DNA from: Virgibacillus aidingensis
Lineage (GTDB): Bacteria > Bacillota > Bacilli > Bacillales > Amphibacillaceae
NCBI RefSeq assembly: GCF_010994035.1
Contig: NZ_WIXN01000020.1
Location: forward strand, 1-64,000
Direction: 5' to 3'
DNA length: 64,000 nt
The notes under the pieces were generated by a model. That model saw nothing but the letters and a program-made list of their open reading frames with translations. It was not told the DNA's origin and made no database searches. The number at the start of each line of letters is the position of its first letter. Position 1 is the stretch's first letter. Shown here piece after piece: positions 1-8,016 of the stretch. Made by a program: the position numbers and the translations under genes.

Positions 1-12
1 GACAAAAAAATA

Positions 13-40
13 AAGCCATTATAAGGCTTTTGCGATTTTT
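13..40 (+). terminator. Rho-independent terminator of the gene upstream of mbl
   Basis: AAAGCC and GGCTTTT form a short stem around an AT-rich loop, followed by T-rich sequence. It probably ends a gene lying outside the window; in Bacillus the gene before mbl is spoIIID, but that gene is not visible here. Confidence 0.5.
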
Positions 41-209
41 ATGATAGATTAAGTGTCAAACTCCCGTGTCACAATATGACCGCCAAAAGACAAATTTTCT
101 GCAGAATTTTGGAGAAAGTGCAGTTAATTACAGGATTTTGTGGTAAAATATATTATTAGTGGCATTATGTCAAAATGTGAGAAAGTAATTATTAGGAGGA
201 TCCATACTC

Positions 210-1211
210 ATGTTTTCTAGGGATATTGGAATCGACCTTGGAACTGCCAATGTGTTGATTCATGTTAAAGGAAAAGGCATTGTTTTAAATGAACCATCGG
301 TCGTTGCCATGGATCGAAATACTGGAAAAGTATTGGAAGTCGGAGAAGCTGCACGCCGGATGGTTGGACGTACACCAGGAAACATTGAAGCTATTCGTCC
401 GCTCAAGGATGGAGTAATTGCAGACTTTGATGTAACAGAAGCGATGTTAAAGCATTTTATTAATAAAATTAATGTAAGAGGATTTTTATCGAAACCGAGG
501 ATGCTTATTTGCTGCCCGACAAATATTACGAAGGTGGAGCAAAAAGCAATTAAAGAAGCTGCTGAAAAATCAGGCGGAAAGCGGGTTTATCTGGAAGAAG
601 AACCAAAAGTTGCCGCGATCGGTTCCGGCATGGAAATCTTCCAGCCGAGCGGGAACATGGTTGTAGATATTGGTGGAGGAACCACAGACGTGGCTGTACT
701 TTCCATGGGTGATATCGTGACCTCTGAATCGATAAAAATGGCCGGTGATAAGTTTGATGTGGACATTCTTCAATACATAAAGAAGAAGTACAAACTGCTC
801 ATTGGTGAACGTACGGCAGAAGCCATTAAGATCAATATAGCTACCGTATTCCAGGGCGCGCGAAAAGAAGAAATGGAAATACGCGGGCGTGACATGGTGT
901 CCGGATTGCCGCGCACGATTACCATCTATTCGGAAGAAATTGAAGAGTCTTTACGGGAATCAGTCAATTTAATTGTACAGGCTGCCAAGTCGGTATTGGA
1001 GCGTACACCGCCTGAACTGTCTGCCGACATCATTGACCGCGGCGTGATTTTAACGGGCGGCGGAGCATTGACACACGGCATGGATCAGTTGTTGGCCGAG
1101 GAGCTGAAGGTTCCTGTATTTATCGCAGAAGAACCGATGAACTGTGTTGCCACAGGCACCGGGTTAATGCTGGAAAATATAGATAAGATCGAACGGAAAA
1201 AAGTTGTTTAA
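210..1211 (+). CDS. mbl: MreB-like actin homologue Mbl
   Basis: This is a bacterial actin that polymerises under the membrane and guides the lateral cell-wall synthesis machinery in rods. The 333-residue length matches Bacillus Mbl. The actin-fold nucleotide-binding motifs are visible: phosphate 1 (IDLGTANVLIH, residues about 8-18), phosphate 2 (VVDIGGGTTDVAV, about 150) and an adenosine-binding GVILTGGGA near residue 283. The N-terminus MFSRDIGIDLG is typical of Mbl and MreBH. The ATG follows AGGAGG with good spacing. The neighbouring flhO and flhP reproduce the B. subtilis mbl-flhO-flhP order, which makes Mbl more likely than MreB or MreBH. Confidence 0.95.
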   Translation: MFSRDIGIDLGTANVLIHVKGKGIVLNEPSVVAMDRNTGKVLEVGEAARRMVGRTPGNIEAIRPLKDGVIADFDVTEAMLKHFINKINVRGFLSKPRMLICCPTNITKVEQKAIKEAAEKSGGKRVYLEEEPKVAAIGSGMEIFQPSGNMVVDIGGGTTDVAVLSMGDIVTSESIKMAGDKFDVDILQYIKKKYKLLIGERTAEAIKINIATVFQGARKEEMEIRGRDMVSGLPRTITIYSEEIEESLRESVNLIVQAAKSVLERTPPELSADIIDRGVILTGGGALTHGMDQLLAEELKVPVFIAEEPMNCVATGTGLMLENIDKIERKKVV

Positions 1212-1467
1212 AGACGATTTTTTGCAGAGTTAGAAAATAGTTTGCCTGCCTGAATGCAAAGGTCTTTAACCTGAAGTGCAAAGGCTTTTGCTGAAGGGTT
1301 CTATCTCAAAAGCACAAAGAATTGTTAAAACGAACGCCGGGTGAAACGTGCTGGTATGCCCGGGAAATTTGCGCATGTAAAAAATCAATGAATGGGGTTC
1401 GCCTGACTTTTTGATTATATGCGCTTATACATAATATCTATTAAATTATGAAAAAGGGGGAATTCCC

Positions 1468-2271
1468 TTGTTACGAGGATTTTATACGGCAGCGAGCGGA
1501 ATGATTGCTCAGCAGCGGCAGCAGGAAGCGTTGTCCAATAATATTGCCAACGCCAATACACCTGGGTATAAAGCAGACCAGGCGGCATTGCGGGCATTTC
1601 CGGAGATGCTTTTGCAGGAAATCGGCACAAAAAAAATACCAACCAGCCGCGGTTTGAGCTTGCCATTGCAAAACCCGGTCGGCTCTTTAAACACCGGAGT
1701 TTACGTGCAGGAAACAATCCCTGGTTTTATTCAGGGAGATATGAGGGAAACCGGCATAACAACAGATCTGGCACTCGTAAATGGGGTAATGCCTGATGAA
1801 GCCGGCAGTTTATTTTTCACAGTGCAGAATGAGGCGGGAGATGTCCGCTATACAAGAAATGGGAACTTTACCGTGGATGGCGCTGGTTTTTTGGTGACCA
1901 ATCAAGGCTATTATGTGCTTGATGAAGAAGGGGATGCGATCCAGACAAACGGGATGGAGTTTCAAGTGAGCCGGGACGGTGTGCTTCAGCTTGAAGGTGA
2001 GGATATTGCCCTCGGCATTGCCTATACTGAAAATGCCAATGAACTTGTCAAAGAAGGCGATGATTTATTCAGCGGTGATGCAGGTGCAGTGCCTGATGAT
2101 GCTGCTTATACAATCCAGCAGGGCTTTTTGGAACAATCCAATGTCGACGCTATGCAATCTATGACCCAGATGATGGAATCGTACCGCATGTTTGAAACGA
2201 ACCAGCGCGTTCTGCGGGCATATGATGAAAGTTTGGGAAAAGCAGTTTCGGAAATTGGCCGGCTGGGGTAA
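1468..2271 (+). CDS. flhO: flagellar hook-basal body protein FlhO (rod/hook family)
   Basis: This is a member of the FlgF/FlgG/FlgE rod and hook family, which builds the axial rod of the flagellar basal body. The N-terminus has the family signature, with the ASGMIAQQ segment followed by LSNNIANANTPGYK. The C-terminus (residues about 225-267) has the coiled FLEQSNVD...SMTQMMESYRMFETNQRVL motif. The family assembles a coiled coil from both ends. The start is TTG at 1468, with an AAGGGGG ribosome site about 8 bases upstream. It is followed after 16 bases by the paralogue flhP, so the two are probably co-transcribed. The 256 bases before it contain no gene. Confidence 0.93.
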   Translation: MLRGFYTAASGMIAQQRQQEALSNNIANANTPGYKADQAALRAFPEMLLQEIGTKKIPTSRGLSLPLQNPVGSLNTGVYVQETIPGFIQGDMRETGITTDLALVNGVMPDEAGSLFFTVQNEAGDVRYTRNGNFTVDGAGFLVTNQGYYVLDEEGDAIQTNGMEFQVSRDGVLQLEGEDIALGIAYTENANELVKEGDDLFSGDAGAVPDDAAYTIQQGFLEQSNVDAMQSMTQMMESYRMFETNQRVLRAYDESLGKAVSEIGRLG

Positions 2272-2287
2272 GGGAGGAGTATAATAT

Positions 2288-3118
2288 ATGTCCAGATCAA
2301 TGATACAGGCGGCGGTCACGATGAACCAGCTGCAAAATAAATTGGATTTAATCGGAAATAACCTGGCGAACAGTCAAACAACCGGGTATAAAAGCCGTGA
2401 AGCGGATTTTTCCTCCCTTTTGACACAGCAAATCAATAATGTTACACACCCGCAAAATGCGGAAGGGAGATTAACTCCGGATGGTGTAAGAATCGGATCA
2501 GGTGCCAGACTGGGTTCTGTGAATATGAACATGGCATTGGGTGCGATAAATGAAACAGGAAGAGAACTTGATGTTGCTCTCCTGCAGCCAAATTATTTTT
2601 TTCAGGTAGAGGTAACGGAAAATGGGAATACGGAAACCCGCTACACCCGGGACGGATCCTTTTACTTGAATCCGATAAATGATAATCAGGATGTCCTGCT
2701 GACCAATGGTGACGGGAATCCGGTGCTCGGCGAAAATGGCCCGATTATTATTGCAGAAGGGTTCGACTCTATAACAATTCAGCCAAATGGACAAATAACA
2801 GTTCAGCGCGGAAATGTAACAGAGGATGCCGGTAATATTACGATTACTGAAGTAGTCAGACCAAGGCTCTTGGAAGCGGCCGGAGAGAATAATTTTCGTT
2901 TGCCGGATACAGCAGAACTTGGGTTTGAATTAGATGAGATTCTGCAGGCACCAGCCGGTAATCAGGAGCTTTTGAAAAACGGTGCATTGGAGAATGCCAA
3001 TGTGGATGTTGCTAAACAAATGTCTGACTTAATGCTGACACAGCGTGCATACCAGTTTAACTCCAGAACTATTTCCATGGGCGACCAGATGATGGGGCTT
3101 ATCAATCAGCTTCGTTAA
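2288..3118 (+). CDS. flhP: flagellar hook-basal body protein FlhP (rod/hook family)
   Basis: This is the second rod/hook-family protein, paralogous to FlhO. The N-terminal signature is MNQLQNKLDLIGNNLANSQTTGYK. The C-terminus carries ALENANVDVAKQMSDLMLTQRAYQFNSRT, a classic terminal domain of this family. The central part contains the TRYTRDGSFYL beta segment common to FlgG-like proteins. At 276 residues it is close to Bacillus FlhP. The ATG follows GGGAGGAG. It would act outside the cytoplasm, in the basal-body rod, after export by the flagellar type III apparatus. After the stop, a long inverted pair (TTTTGGCAC/GTGCCAAAA) brackets about 55 bases, but it does not look like a standard terminator. 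Confidence 0.93.
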   Translation: MSRSMIQAAVTMNQLQNKLDLIGNNLANSQTTGYKSREADFSSLLTQQINNVTHPQNAEGRLTPDGVRIGSGARLGSVNMNMALGAINETGRELDVALLQPNYFFQVEVTENGNTETRYTRDGSFYLNPINDNQDVLLTNGDGNPVLGENGPIIIAEGFDSITIQPNGQITVQRGNVTEDAGNITITEVVRPRLLEAAGENNFRLPDTAELGFELDEILQAPAGNQELLKNGALENANVDVAKQMSDLMLTQRAYQFNSRTISMGDQMMGLINQLR

Positions 3119-3249
3119 GTTCAGTTTTGGCACAGGGACTCCAGTTCAGTCAGTATAATGAATTCTAAACTGCTCCGGTGCCAAAAATCACAGCAATTCC
3201 GGGAGCAATAAGCCGGTTTTCTAATCAAGAAGTTTAAGGGGAAACAAAC

Positions 3250-3597
3250 ATGTCAACGAAACAAACAGGAAAAGCAGCGGAGGAAAAACAATCAAGACAA
3301 GTGTACAAGAAAGCCAGAAAAAAAGAGAATAAACGGCGGGAAAGCCGGGCATCGGAGGAAAAGGCCGCAAAAACACAAACAAGAAAACAGCGCAAAGAAA
3401 GACGGAATGCAAAAAAACCGAGAAGGCGTATCTTTCCGTTGTGGCTTCGCATTATTGTCGTCCTGATTCTGGCTGCCGGTGCACTTGTTGCAGGTTTAAT
3501 GATTGGCTTTGGCGTGATTGGAGACGGAACGCCAACAGATATCCTTAAAGTTGAAACCTGGCAGCATATCATTGACATTGTAGTGGGAGACGCTTGA
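3250..3597 (+). CDS. EpuA-like small membrane protein (often named RNA polymerase subunit beta)
   Basis: This 115-residue protein has a long, very basic N-terminal tail (residues 1-60, rich in K, R, E and Q). One transmembrane segment follows (about 63-86, LWLRIIVVLILAAGALVAGLMIGFG), then a short conserved end, GDGTPTDILKVETWQHIIDIV. That pattern is typical of the EpuA family, often labelled DNA-directed RNA polymerase subunit beta in firmicute genomes although it is not a polymerase core subunit. Its biochemical role is not established to my knowledge. The ATG follows AAGGGGAA. It sits between flagellar genes and fabZ, as in related bacilli, and a strong terminator lies downstream. Confidence 0.75.
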   Translation: MSTKQTGKAAEEKQSRQVYKKARKKENKRRESRASEEKAAKTQTRKQRKERRNAKKPRRRIFPLWLRIIVVLILAAGALVAGLMIGFGVIGDGTPTDILKVETWQHIIDIVVGDA

Positions 3598-3723
3598 TGG
3601 GAATCGGTTTGTAACGGTACTATCTGCAGGGGTGTCTTTCGAATTTCAGTTTTCTTCTTTGCGGAGAAATAGATTGAAATCGGTTGTACAGTTGAAGCCG
3701 GATAAATACAAACCAAGTCAAAT

Positions 3724-3762
3724 AAAAAGCTGACCAACATTTTTTGTTGATCAGCTTTTTTA
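3724..3762 (+). terminator. Rho-independent terminator after the EpuA-like gene
   Basis: The stem AAAAGCTGA(C)CAACA pairs with TGTTGATCAGCTTTTTT around a T-rich loop and ends in a T run. It closes the mbl-flhO-flhP-epuA stretch and lies before the minus-strand small membrane gene. Confidence 0.8.
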
Positions 3763-3813
3763 ACAGCAGTTTATTCTGGAAAGCAGGATCATCTAGTCTT
3801 TTTAACAATCCGG

Positions 3814-3957
3814 TCATACTTTTCTGCCGGTCACCAAGCGAATGATTAACACAACCAATGCAATGACAAGTAAAATGTGAACAAGGTTTCCGGCAATTTC
3901 AAAGCTAAATCCAAGCAGCCACAAAACCAATAGAATGATTAATATGGTCCAAAGCAT
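3814..3957 (-). CDS. lmo0937-type small hydrophobic membrane protein (47 aa)
   Basis: On the minus strand an ATG at 3957 follows GGGAGGAT and opens a 47-residue frame. It begins MLWTILIILLVLWLLGFSF and ends LVVLIIRLVTGRKV. The two hydrophobic halves joined by a short GFSFEIAGN turn are typical of the lmo0937/DUF5670 family of tiny membrane proteins in firmicutes. These proteins are often stress-induced, but no precise function is known to me. The gene is short, but its strong ribosome site and family-like sequence make it real. It is transcribed opposite to its neighbours. Confidence 0.8.
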   Translation of the reverse strand: MLWTILIILLVLWLLGFSFEIAGNLVHILLVIALVVLIIRLVTGRKV

Positions 3958-4135
3958 ACAAAATCCTCCCTATGATGCTTATTTTGTTTATCTATAGCTG
4001 AAATGATAACTCATTGTGCCTTTTATATTCCTTTCTCCAGGATAAATCAAACCTATCTTTGCTATAATTAAGAGGATCAGTTCAAACGGAAAAGAGCAGG
4101 TTACAGAAAAATGTATATGACAAGGAGAGATGGAT

Positions 4136-4555
4136 ATGGATATTCAAGAGATTAAAGAAACGATTCCGCATCGTTATCCTTTTCTTTTAGTGGATAAGGT
4201 AACGGAAATGGAAGAAGGGAAACGGGTTGTCGGGATTAAAAATGTTACAGCCAACGAGCCTTTTTTTCAGGGGCATTTTCCTGAATACCCGGTGATGCCC
4301 GGAGTGTTAATTGTCGAGGCGCTTGCCCAGGTGGGAGCAATAGGTGTACTGGGGATGGAAGCCAATAAAGGAAAACTCGGCTTTTTGGCTGGACTGGACA
4401 AATGCAGATTCAAACAGCAGGTAAAACCGGGCGATCAACTGCAGCTGGAAGTGGAGATCACACGCATAAAAGGACCGATTGGAAAAGGCAAAGGCATTGC
4501 GACAGTAGACGGTAAAACCGCTTGTGAGGCTGAAATAACATTTGCGATTAAATAA
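4136..4555 (+). CDS. fabZ: 3-hydroxyacyl-[acyl-carrier-protein] dehydratase FabZ
   Basis: FabZ removes water from 3-hydroxyacyl-ACP in each round of type II fatty-acid elongation in the cytoplasm. The signature [13 protein letters not shown] near the N-terminus contains the catalytic His. The helix segment [26 protein letters not shown] contains the catalytic Glu. The product is about 139 residues, the usual FabZ length. Two in-frame ATGs exist. The ribosome site AAGGAG is only 2 bases before 4130 but 8 bases before 4136, so I chose 4136, which also fits family N-termini ([16 protein letters not shown]). Confidence 0.95.
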   Translation: MDIQEIKETIPHRYPFLLVDKVTEMEEGKRVVGIKNVTANEPFFQGHFPEYPVMPGVLIVEALAQVGAIGVLGMEANKGKLGFLAGLDKCRFKQQVKPGDQLQLEVEITRIKGPIGKGKGIATVDGKTACEAEITFAIK

Positions 4556-4714
4556 GTATCGGACCATTAATTATATTTCCAACGACTTCACGGGGAATTA
4601 GATGAGCCCTCGTATTAGAAAGTTTTTCAAGAAAATAGCAAAATAAAGTATCACTTCTTTATAAATGGTTAAGCTAATGGCGATAGAATACATTATAAAG
4701 GAGGAAAATACACT

Positions 4715-4996
4715 ATGAACAAAAAACTTTTGCTTAAATTGGGAATACCTTTCGTAGCACTATCCATCATTGCAGCCTGTGGTACTGACGATGGCAATGA
4801 CCCGGCAGATGATGAAGCACCTTTAATTGAAGATGATGACGGGGCGCCATTGAACCCGGATGAGGATAATGAGGGCAACGGCGGCATGAACGATGAGCAG
4901 GATGATGCCGGTGAGATGACCGATGACCCTGAAGACCAGGACCTTGAGGAAGAGTTTGAGAACCAGGACGGCAACGGCGGTACTGGCAATCAATAA
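4715..4996 (+). CDS. small, very acidic lipoprotein of unknown function
   Basis: This 93-residue protein has a lipoprotein signal peptide: a basic start (MNKKLLLK), a hydrophobic core, then a lipobox SIIAAC with Cys at about residue 22. The rest is low complexity, dominated by D, E, G and N, and probably disordered. It should be tethered to the outer face of the membrane. Strong acidity in a surface protein fits salt-tolerant bacilli. No domain is recognised and no function is assigned. The ATG follows AAAGGAGG, and a terminator follows directly, so it appears to be a single-gene unit. Confidence 0.8.
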   Translation: MNKKLLLKLGIPFVALSIIAACGTDDGNDPADDEAPLIEDDDGAPLNPDEDNEGNGGMNDEQDDAGEMTDDPEDQDLEEEFENQDGNGGTGNQ

Positions 4997-5001
4997 AAAA
5001 C

Positions 5002-5045
5002 AAAAAGCAGAACAATACCTATACATAGGCATGTTCTGCTTTTTA
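5002..5045 (+). terminator. Rho-independent terminator after the acidic lipoprotein gene
   Basis: AAAAGCAGAACA pairs with TGTTCTGCTTTT across a loop that itself contains CCTATACATAGG. The structure ends in a T-rich tract. Confidence 0.85.
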
Positions 5046-5124
5046 TTTGCAGGAAAACGTTGAATTTTTCATCACCCCGCGCATAAATAAACGATCCAAC
5101 AATGTAACTGATATTCTCTCCCAT

Positions 5125-5158
5125 AAAAAAATGCCCATAAGACGGCCTTATGAGCACT
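5125..5158 (-). terminator. Rho-independent terminator of yjfB (minus strand)
   Basis: On the minus strand TGCTCATAAGG pairs with CTTATGGGCA and is followed by seven T residues. It lies just after the stop of the yjfB-like gene. Confidence 0.8.
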
Positions 5159-5171
5159 TCCAAATCTTTAT

Positions 5172-5360
5172 TTACGCTTTGATATCAATCCGATTGCCTT
5201 TAGCAGGATGGACTGCGGCCGGATTCGCTTGATTCAGCATATCTATAAGCCGGGAACCATCCTGCTCCATGACTTTTTTTACATTGTTCATTACAGCCAA
5301 ACCGGCCTCTGAGCGTACCTGCTGGTTGGACATGACTGCGGACAATGCTGCAATATCCAT
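5172..5360 (-). CDS. YjfB family putative motility protein
   Basis: This 62-residue minus-strand protein begins MDIAALSAVMSNQQVRSEAGLAVM and ends NPAAVHPAKGNRIDIKA. Both segments are characteristic of the YjfB family, which in Bacillus is linked to motility regulons; the molecular role is not established. Minus-strand GGAGGG lies about 5 bases before the ATG, and a terminator follows. It is transcribed divergently from comK, sharing a 167-base intergenic region. Confidence 0.85.
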   Translation of the reverse strand: MDIAALSAVMSNQQVRSEAGLAVMNNVKKVMEQDGSRLIDMLNQANPAAVHPAKGNRIDIKA

Positions 5361-5452
5361 ACAAACCCTCCATTTAAATGACTTCTGCCAATCATTATAA
5401 CATAGGAAATGATAACCATTGCTGGAGGTTTAATGTTTATTTTTTCAAAAGA

Positions 5453-5480
5453 TTGTTTCCTAATACAGTTAAAATATAGT
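5453..5480 (+). promoter_or_regulatory. candidate sigma-A promoter of comK
   Basis: TTGTTT and TATAGT are separated by 16 bases, about 48 bases before the comK start. A nearby AAAA/TTTT-rich stretch (5505-5513) could fit the autoregulatory AT-box known for ComK, but the match is loose. Confidence 0.45.
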
Positions 5481-5527
5481 AAAATAGTCCCATAAGGAGC
5501 CGGGAAAAATTTTGGGAGGGAACAGAG

Positions 5528-6040
5528 ATGGGAAAAGGGTCAAATTTAGTATACACGATTACCTATCAAACAAAGGCTATTATGCATAAAGAATCTTCCT
5601 ATTACCGTTCATGGATATTAGAAGGGGAAAGAGAACGATTTGTCTTACATAAACCGGAGAAAATCATTGAACATAATTGTCTGATCTATGGAACAACGAT
5701 GGAAGGCAGAAAAACGGCAGTTCAAAGTATTTTAAAATCAGCAAGAAAATTGCCCATTCCCGTTAGTCCGGAGAAAGGCTTTTATATGATTCCGACAACC
5801 TCAACGAGGAAAAAGGATTGTGTGTGGCTGGCCTATCATCATATTAAATCCTATGAACAGCGGGATGATAAAACTTATATTTCATTTTACGATGGTACAG
5901 GGCTTTTCGTTAATATCTCGGAATTTGCGTTTGACATGCAGTATAAACGCACGAGCCAGGTCATCGTCCATTTGAACCGGCCGGTCATTTTCAGCAGAAT
6001 AAACGTTATACCCCGCGGTCCTTCAGGAGGTACTTCATAA
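5528..6040 (+). CDS. comK: competence transcription factor ComK
   Basis: ComK is the master activator of genetic competence: it binds AT-box motifs in the minor groove and turns on DNA-uptake genes. The 170-residue product has the family features YTITYQTKAIMH near the start, an LIYGTTMEGRK segment and the basic C-terminal half. Its C-terminus lacks the long acidic tail that MecA/ClpC recognises in B. subtilis, so control by proteolysis may differ (inference). The ATG follows GGGAGGG. It is divergent from yjfB. The gene is intact, but the window does not show whether the organism is naturally transformable. Confidence 0.9.
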   Translation: MGKGSNLVYTITYQTKAIMHKESSYYRSWILEGERERFVLHKPEKIIEHNCLIYGTTMEGRKTAVQSILKSARKLPIPVSPEKGFYMIPTTSTRKKDCVWLAYHHIKSYEQRDDKTYISFYDGTGLFVNISEFAFDMQYKRTSQVIVHLNRPVIFSRINVIPRGPSGGTS

Positions 6041-6065
6041 TCAGGGGATTGTCACAATATATTGG

Positions 6066-6094
6066 TTGTAACACGTGCCTGAAAAGTGTAAGAT
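6066..6094 (+). promoter_or_regulatory. candidate promoter of the TetR-RND operon
   Basis: TTGTAA and TAAGAT are spaced 17 bases apart. The presumed start of transcription falls just upstream of the TetR-type operator at 6122-6141, which would suit repression by roadblock. Confidence 0.45.
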
Positions 6095-6121
6095 GAAAAA
6101 GTGAGATAATAATAATTTTAT

Positions 6122-6141
6122 GTGACTGACCGGTAAGTCAC
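6122..6141 (+). promoter_or_regulatory. palindromic TetR-type operator
   Basis: A 20-base near-perfect palindrome runs GTGACTGACCGGTAAGTCAC, with only one symmetric pair mismatched. TetR-family repressors of efflux operons in bacilli often bind TGACTGACCGGTCA-like sites. It sits 79 bases before the TetR gene, between the candidate promoter and the coding region, so autoregulation is the natural reading. Confidence 0.75.
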
Positions 6142-6219
6142 TATGATGCCGGGCGATATCCCTGCCGGATCTGTATTACATTTCCCGGTGCGGCTAAATA
6201 AAAAAAAACAGGTGGTATG

Positions 6220-7065
6220 ATGAACGATAAACAAATGCAGCTGATCCAGGCTGGAATAAAATTATTTGCACGTAAAGGCTATTATCATACTTCCATTCAG
6301 GAAATTGCTGCAGAAGCAGGTGTTTCCAAGGGAAGTTTTTATATTTATTTTCAATCAAAGGAAGAGTTTATCGCGAAGGCTTTTCAGTATTTTTATAAGC
6401 AGCTTACGGAAAGGATGGAAAGGGTAAAGCAGGAAAACTTGCCTCCAAGAAAAATTTTAGCAAAGCAAATTACTGTGCTGATGGATTTCGTAGACAGTTA
6501 TAAAGATTTTTTCAGAATGCATGTCAGGGAAAATATCTCCATTGGAGAAGATATTAATAGACTGATCCACGAGATCAAGGAATATAATTTTAACTGGATG
6601 GAAGAGATGATTCTTTCCATCTATGGCGAAAAGCAGCAGGGTAATTTGCTGCTGGATACAATTATCCAGTTTGATGGACTTCTTAATGCCTATTTTAAAT
6701 GGGTTGTATTCAATGATGTGGAGGTGGATAAAACAAGGGCAGGTACATTTATCATCTCCCGGCTGGATGACGTAGTTTATGGAATGAACAGAAAGGCGGA
6801 AGAGCCCCTTGCCCATGCTGCTCGTCAAGAAATAGAAAAGCCGCTTGCCAATCTTTTAAATAAACTAGATCAGCTGACGATCAGCGATAACAAACGGAAG
6901 CAATTACAGGAAGCAGTTGCCGCACTGCAAACAGAAACGAATAAAGAAACGTATAATCCTGTAATTATCCAGGGACTGCTGGCGCATTTTTCACAGATGG
7001 AGGAATTACAGGAAGAGTGCAAACAGCTTGCAGAAATCTGGGATGTTGAATTACTTACATCCTGA
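6220..7065 (+). CDS. TetR/AcrR family transcriptional repressor
   Basis: The N-terminal helix-turn-helix (residues about 8-55) reads AGIKLFARKGYYHTSIQEIAAEAGVSKGSFYIYFQSKEEF, the TetR DNA-binding domain. The remaining ~220 residues are the variable ligand-binding part, predicted mostly helical, with a coiled-coil-like end. The size and context resemble YerO, the B. subtilis repressor linked to the swrC/yerP RND gene. Two adjacent ATGs exist at 6217 and 6220; AGGTGG is better spaced for 6220. The adaptor and RND pump genes follow on the same strand, so it most likely represses its own operon through the palindrome at 6122. Confidence 0.9.
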   Translation: MNDKQMQLIQAGIKLFARKGYYHTSIQEIAAEAGVSKGSFYIYFQSKEEFIAKAFQYFYKQLTERMERVKQENLPPRKILAKQITVLMDFVDSYKDFFRMHVRENISIGEDINRLIHEIKEYNFNWMEEMILSIYGEKQQGNLLLDTIIQFDGLLNAYFKWVVFNDVEVDKTRAGTFIISRLDDVVYGMNRKAEEPLAHAARQEIEKPLANLLNKLDQLTISDNKRKQLQEAVAALQTETNKETYNPVIIQGLLAHFSQMEELQEECKQLAEIWDVELLTS

Positions 7066-7149
7066 AGCAAAAAAATGAAACATCACCCTGATGCAGTACG
7101 TATGAACAATAGGCTCATGATACATAGTTGAGAGGAGAACAAACGAAAA

Positions 7150-8013
7150 ATGAAAAAATTGCTATGGAGTATGGCAGCTATTATGGTGGTCGTGTTTTTG
7201 GCTGCCTGTAATGAGGATAATGAGGAAACAGAAACAGAAGAAGAGGAGGAAAGGGTTGTTCCGGTCGAGATTGACGAAGCGGAAGAAGGCAGTTTAACCG
7301 CTGTGAACACCGTGTATGGGAGAACCGAACCAAACCAAACGACACCGGTAATGGCAGAAACGCCGGGAGAAATTGATACGCTGGAAGTGGAAAACGGGGA
7401 TAGCGTAGAAGAGGATGATCTCATTGCGACCCTTGATACCCCGGCAGGATTGCAAAACATCAGAGCTGACCGGGAAGGGGGAATCACCAATCTGAATTTT
7501 TCAGAAGGAGATATGGTGACGAATGAAGAACCGTTCGCTGTCATTGCCGATTTTAAAACATTGAAAATAACAGCAGGCGTAACTTCAAAGGTTCTGGCAC
7601 TTTTTGAAAAAGATGATACAGTAAACATTACTATAGATGGACAGGAAATTGAAGGGAACATTACTTCGGTTGGAAACATGCCGGATGATACCGGTTTATA
7701 TCCTGTTGAAGCAGAAGTGGAAAATGATGACGATGACTTTTTACCTGGTATGGTTGCCAAAATTGCCGTGGATGAAACGCTTGTTTCAGATACGATTATT
7801 GTACCGACAGAGGCCGTGATGGAGGAGTCGGAGGAAACTTATGTCTATGTGGTGGTCGATGGGGAAGCAATCCGCAAGACAGTAACCGTTCAGGAAACAC
7901 AATCAGAAAAAACAGCACTTGAAGGGGACATTGAAGCTGGAGATCAGGTAGTGACGGCCGGCCAGCTGACACTGACAGACGGCGCCCAGGTGAATGTGAC
8001 GAAAGGGGAATAA
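7150..8013 (+). CDS. efflux RND transporter adaptor subunit (membrane fusion lipoprotein)
   Basis: This 287-residue protein has a lipoprotein signal peptide with lipobox LAAC (Cys at about residue 20), followed by a very acidic linker. It then has the biotinyl-lipoyl-like half motifs (TLEVENGDSVEEDDLIATLDT, broken here only by the short hairpin), a beta-barrel region, and a C-terminal membrane-proximal domain (VPTEAVMEESEETYVYVVVDGEA). This is the HlyD/MFP adaptor family, which couples inner-membrane pumps to the envelope. It lies 3 bases before the RND pump gene and is surely co-translated with it. The coiled-coil hairpin is short, as expected where no outer membrane must be reached. Confidence 0.88.
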   Translation: MKKLLWSMAAIMVVVFLAACNEDNEETETEEEEERVVPVEIDEAEEGSLTAVNTVYGRTEPNQTTPVMAETPGEIDTLEVENGDSVEEDDLIATLDTPAGLQNIRADREGGITNLNFSEGDMVTNEEPFAVIADFKTLKITAGVTSKVLALFEKDDTVNITIDGQEIEGNITSVGNMPDDTGLYPVEAEVENDDDDFLPGMVAKIAVDETLVSDTIIVPTEAVMEESEETYVYVVVDGEAIRKTVTVQETQSEKTALEGDIEAGDQVVTAGQLTLTDGAQVNVTKGE

Positions 8014-8016
8014 ACG

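Noticed and set aside
1249-1291. Two 21-base near repeats (CCTGAATGCAAAGG / CCTGAAGTGCAAAGG) after mbl
   Set aside because: Only two copies with several mismatches; no further structure.
3121-3190. TTTTGGCAC/GTGCCAAAA pair after flhP as a terminator
   Set aside because: Stem ends are ~55 bases apart and no T run follows.
7083-7760. 225-residue minus-strand frame opposite the RND adaptor gene
   Set aside because: Antisense of a well-supported gene; Ser-rich composition typical of shadow frames.
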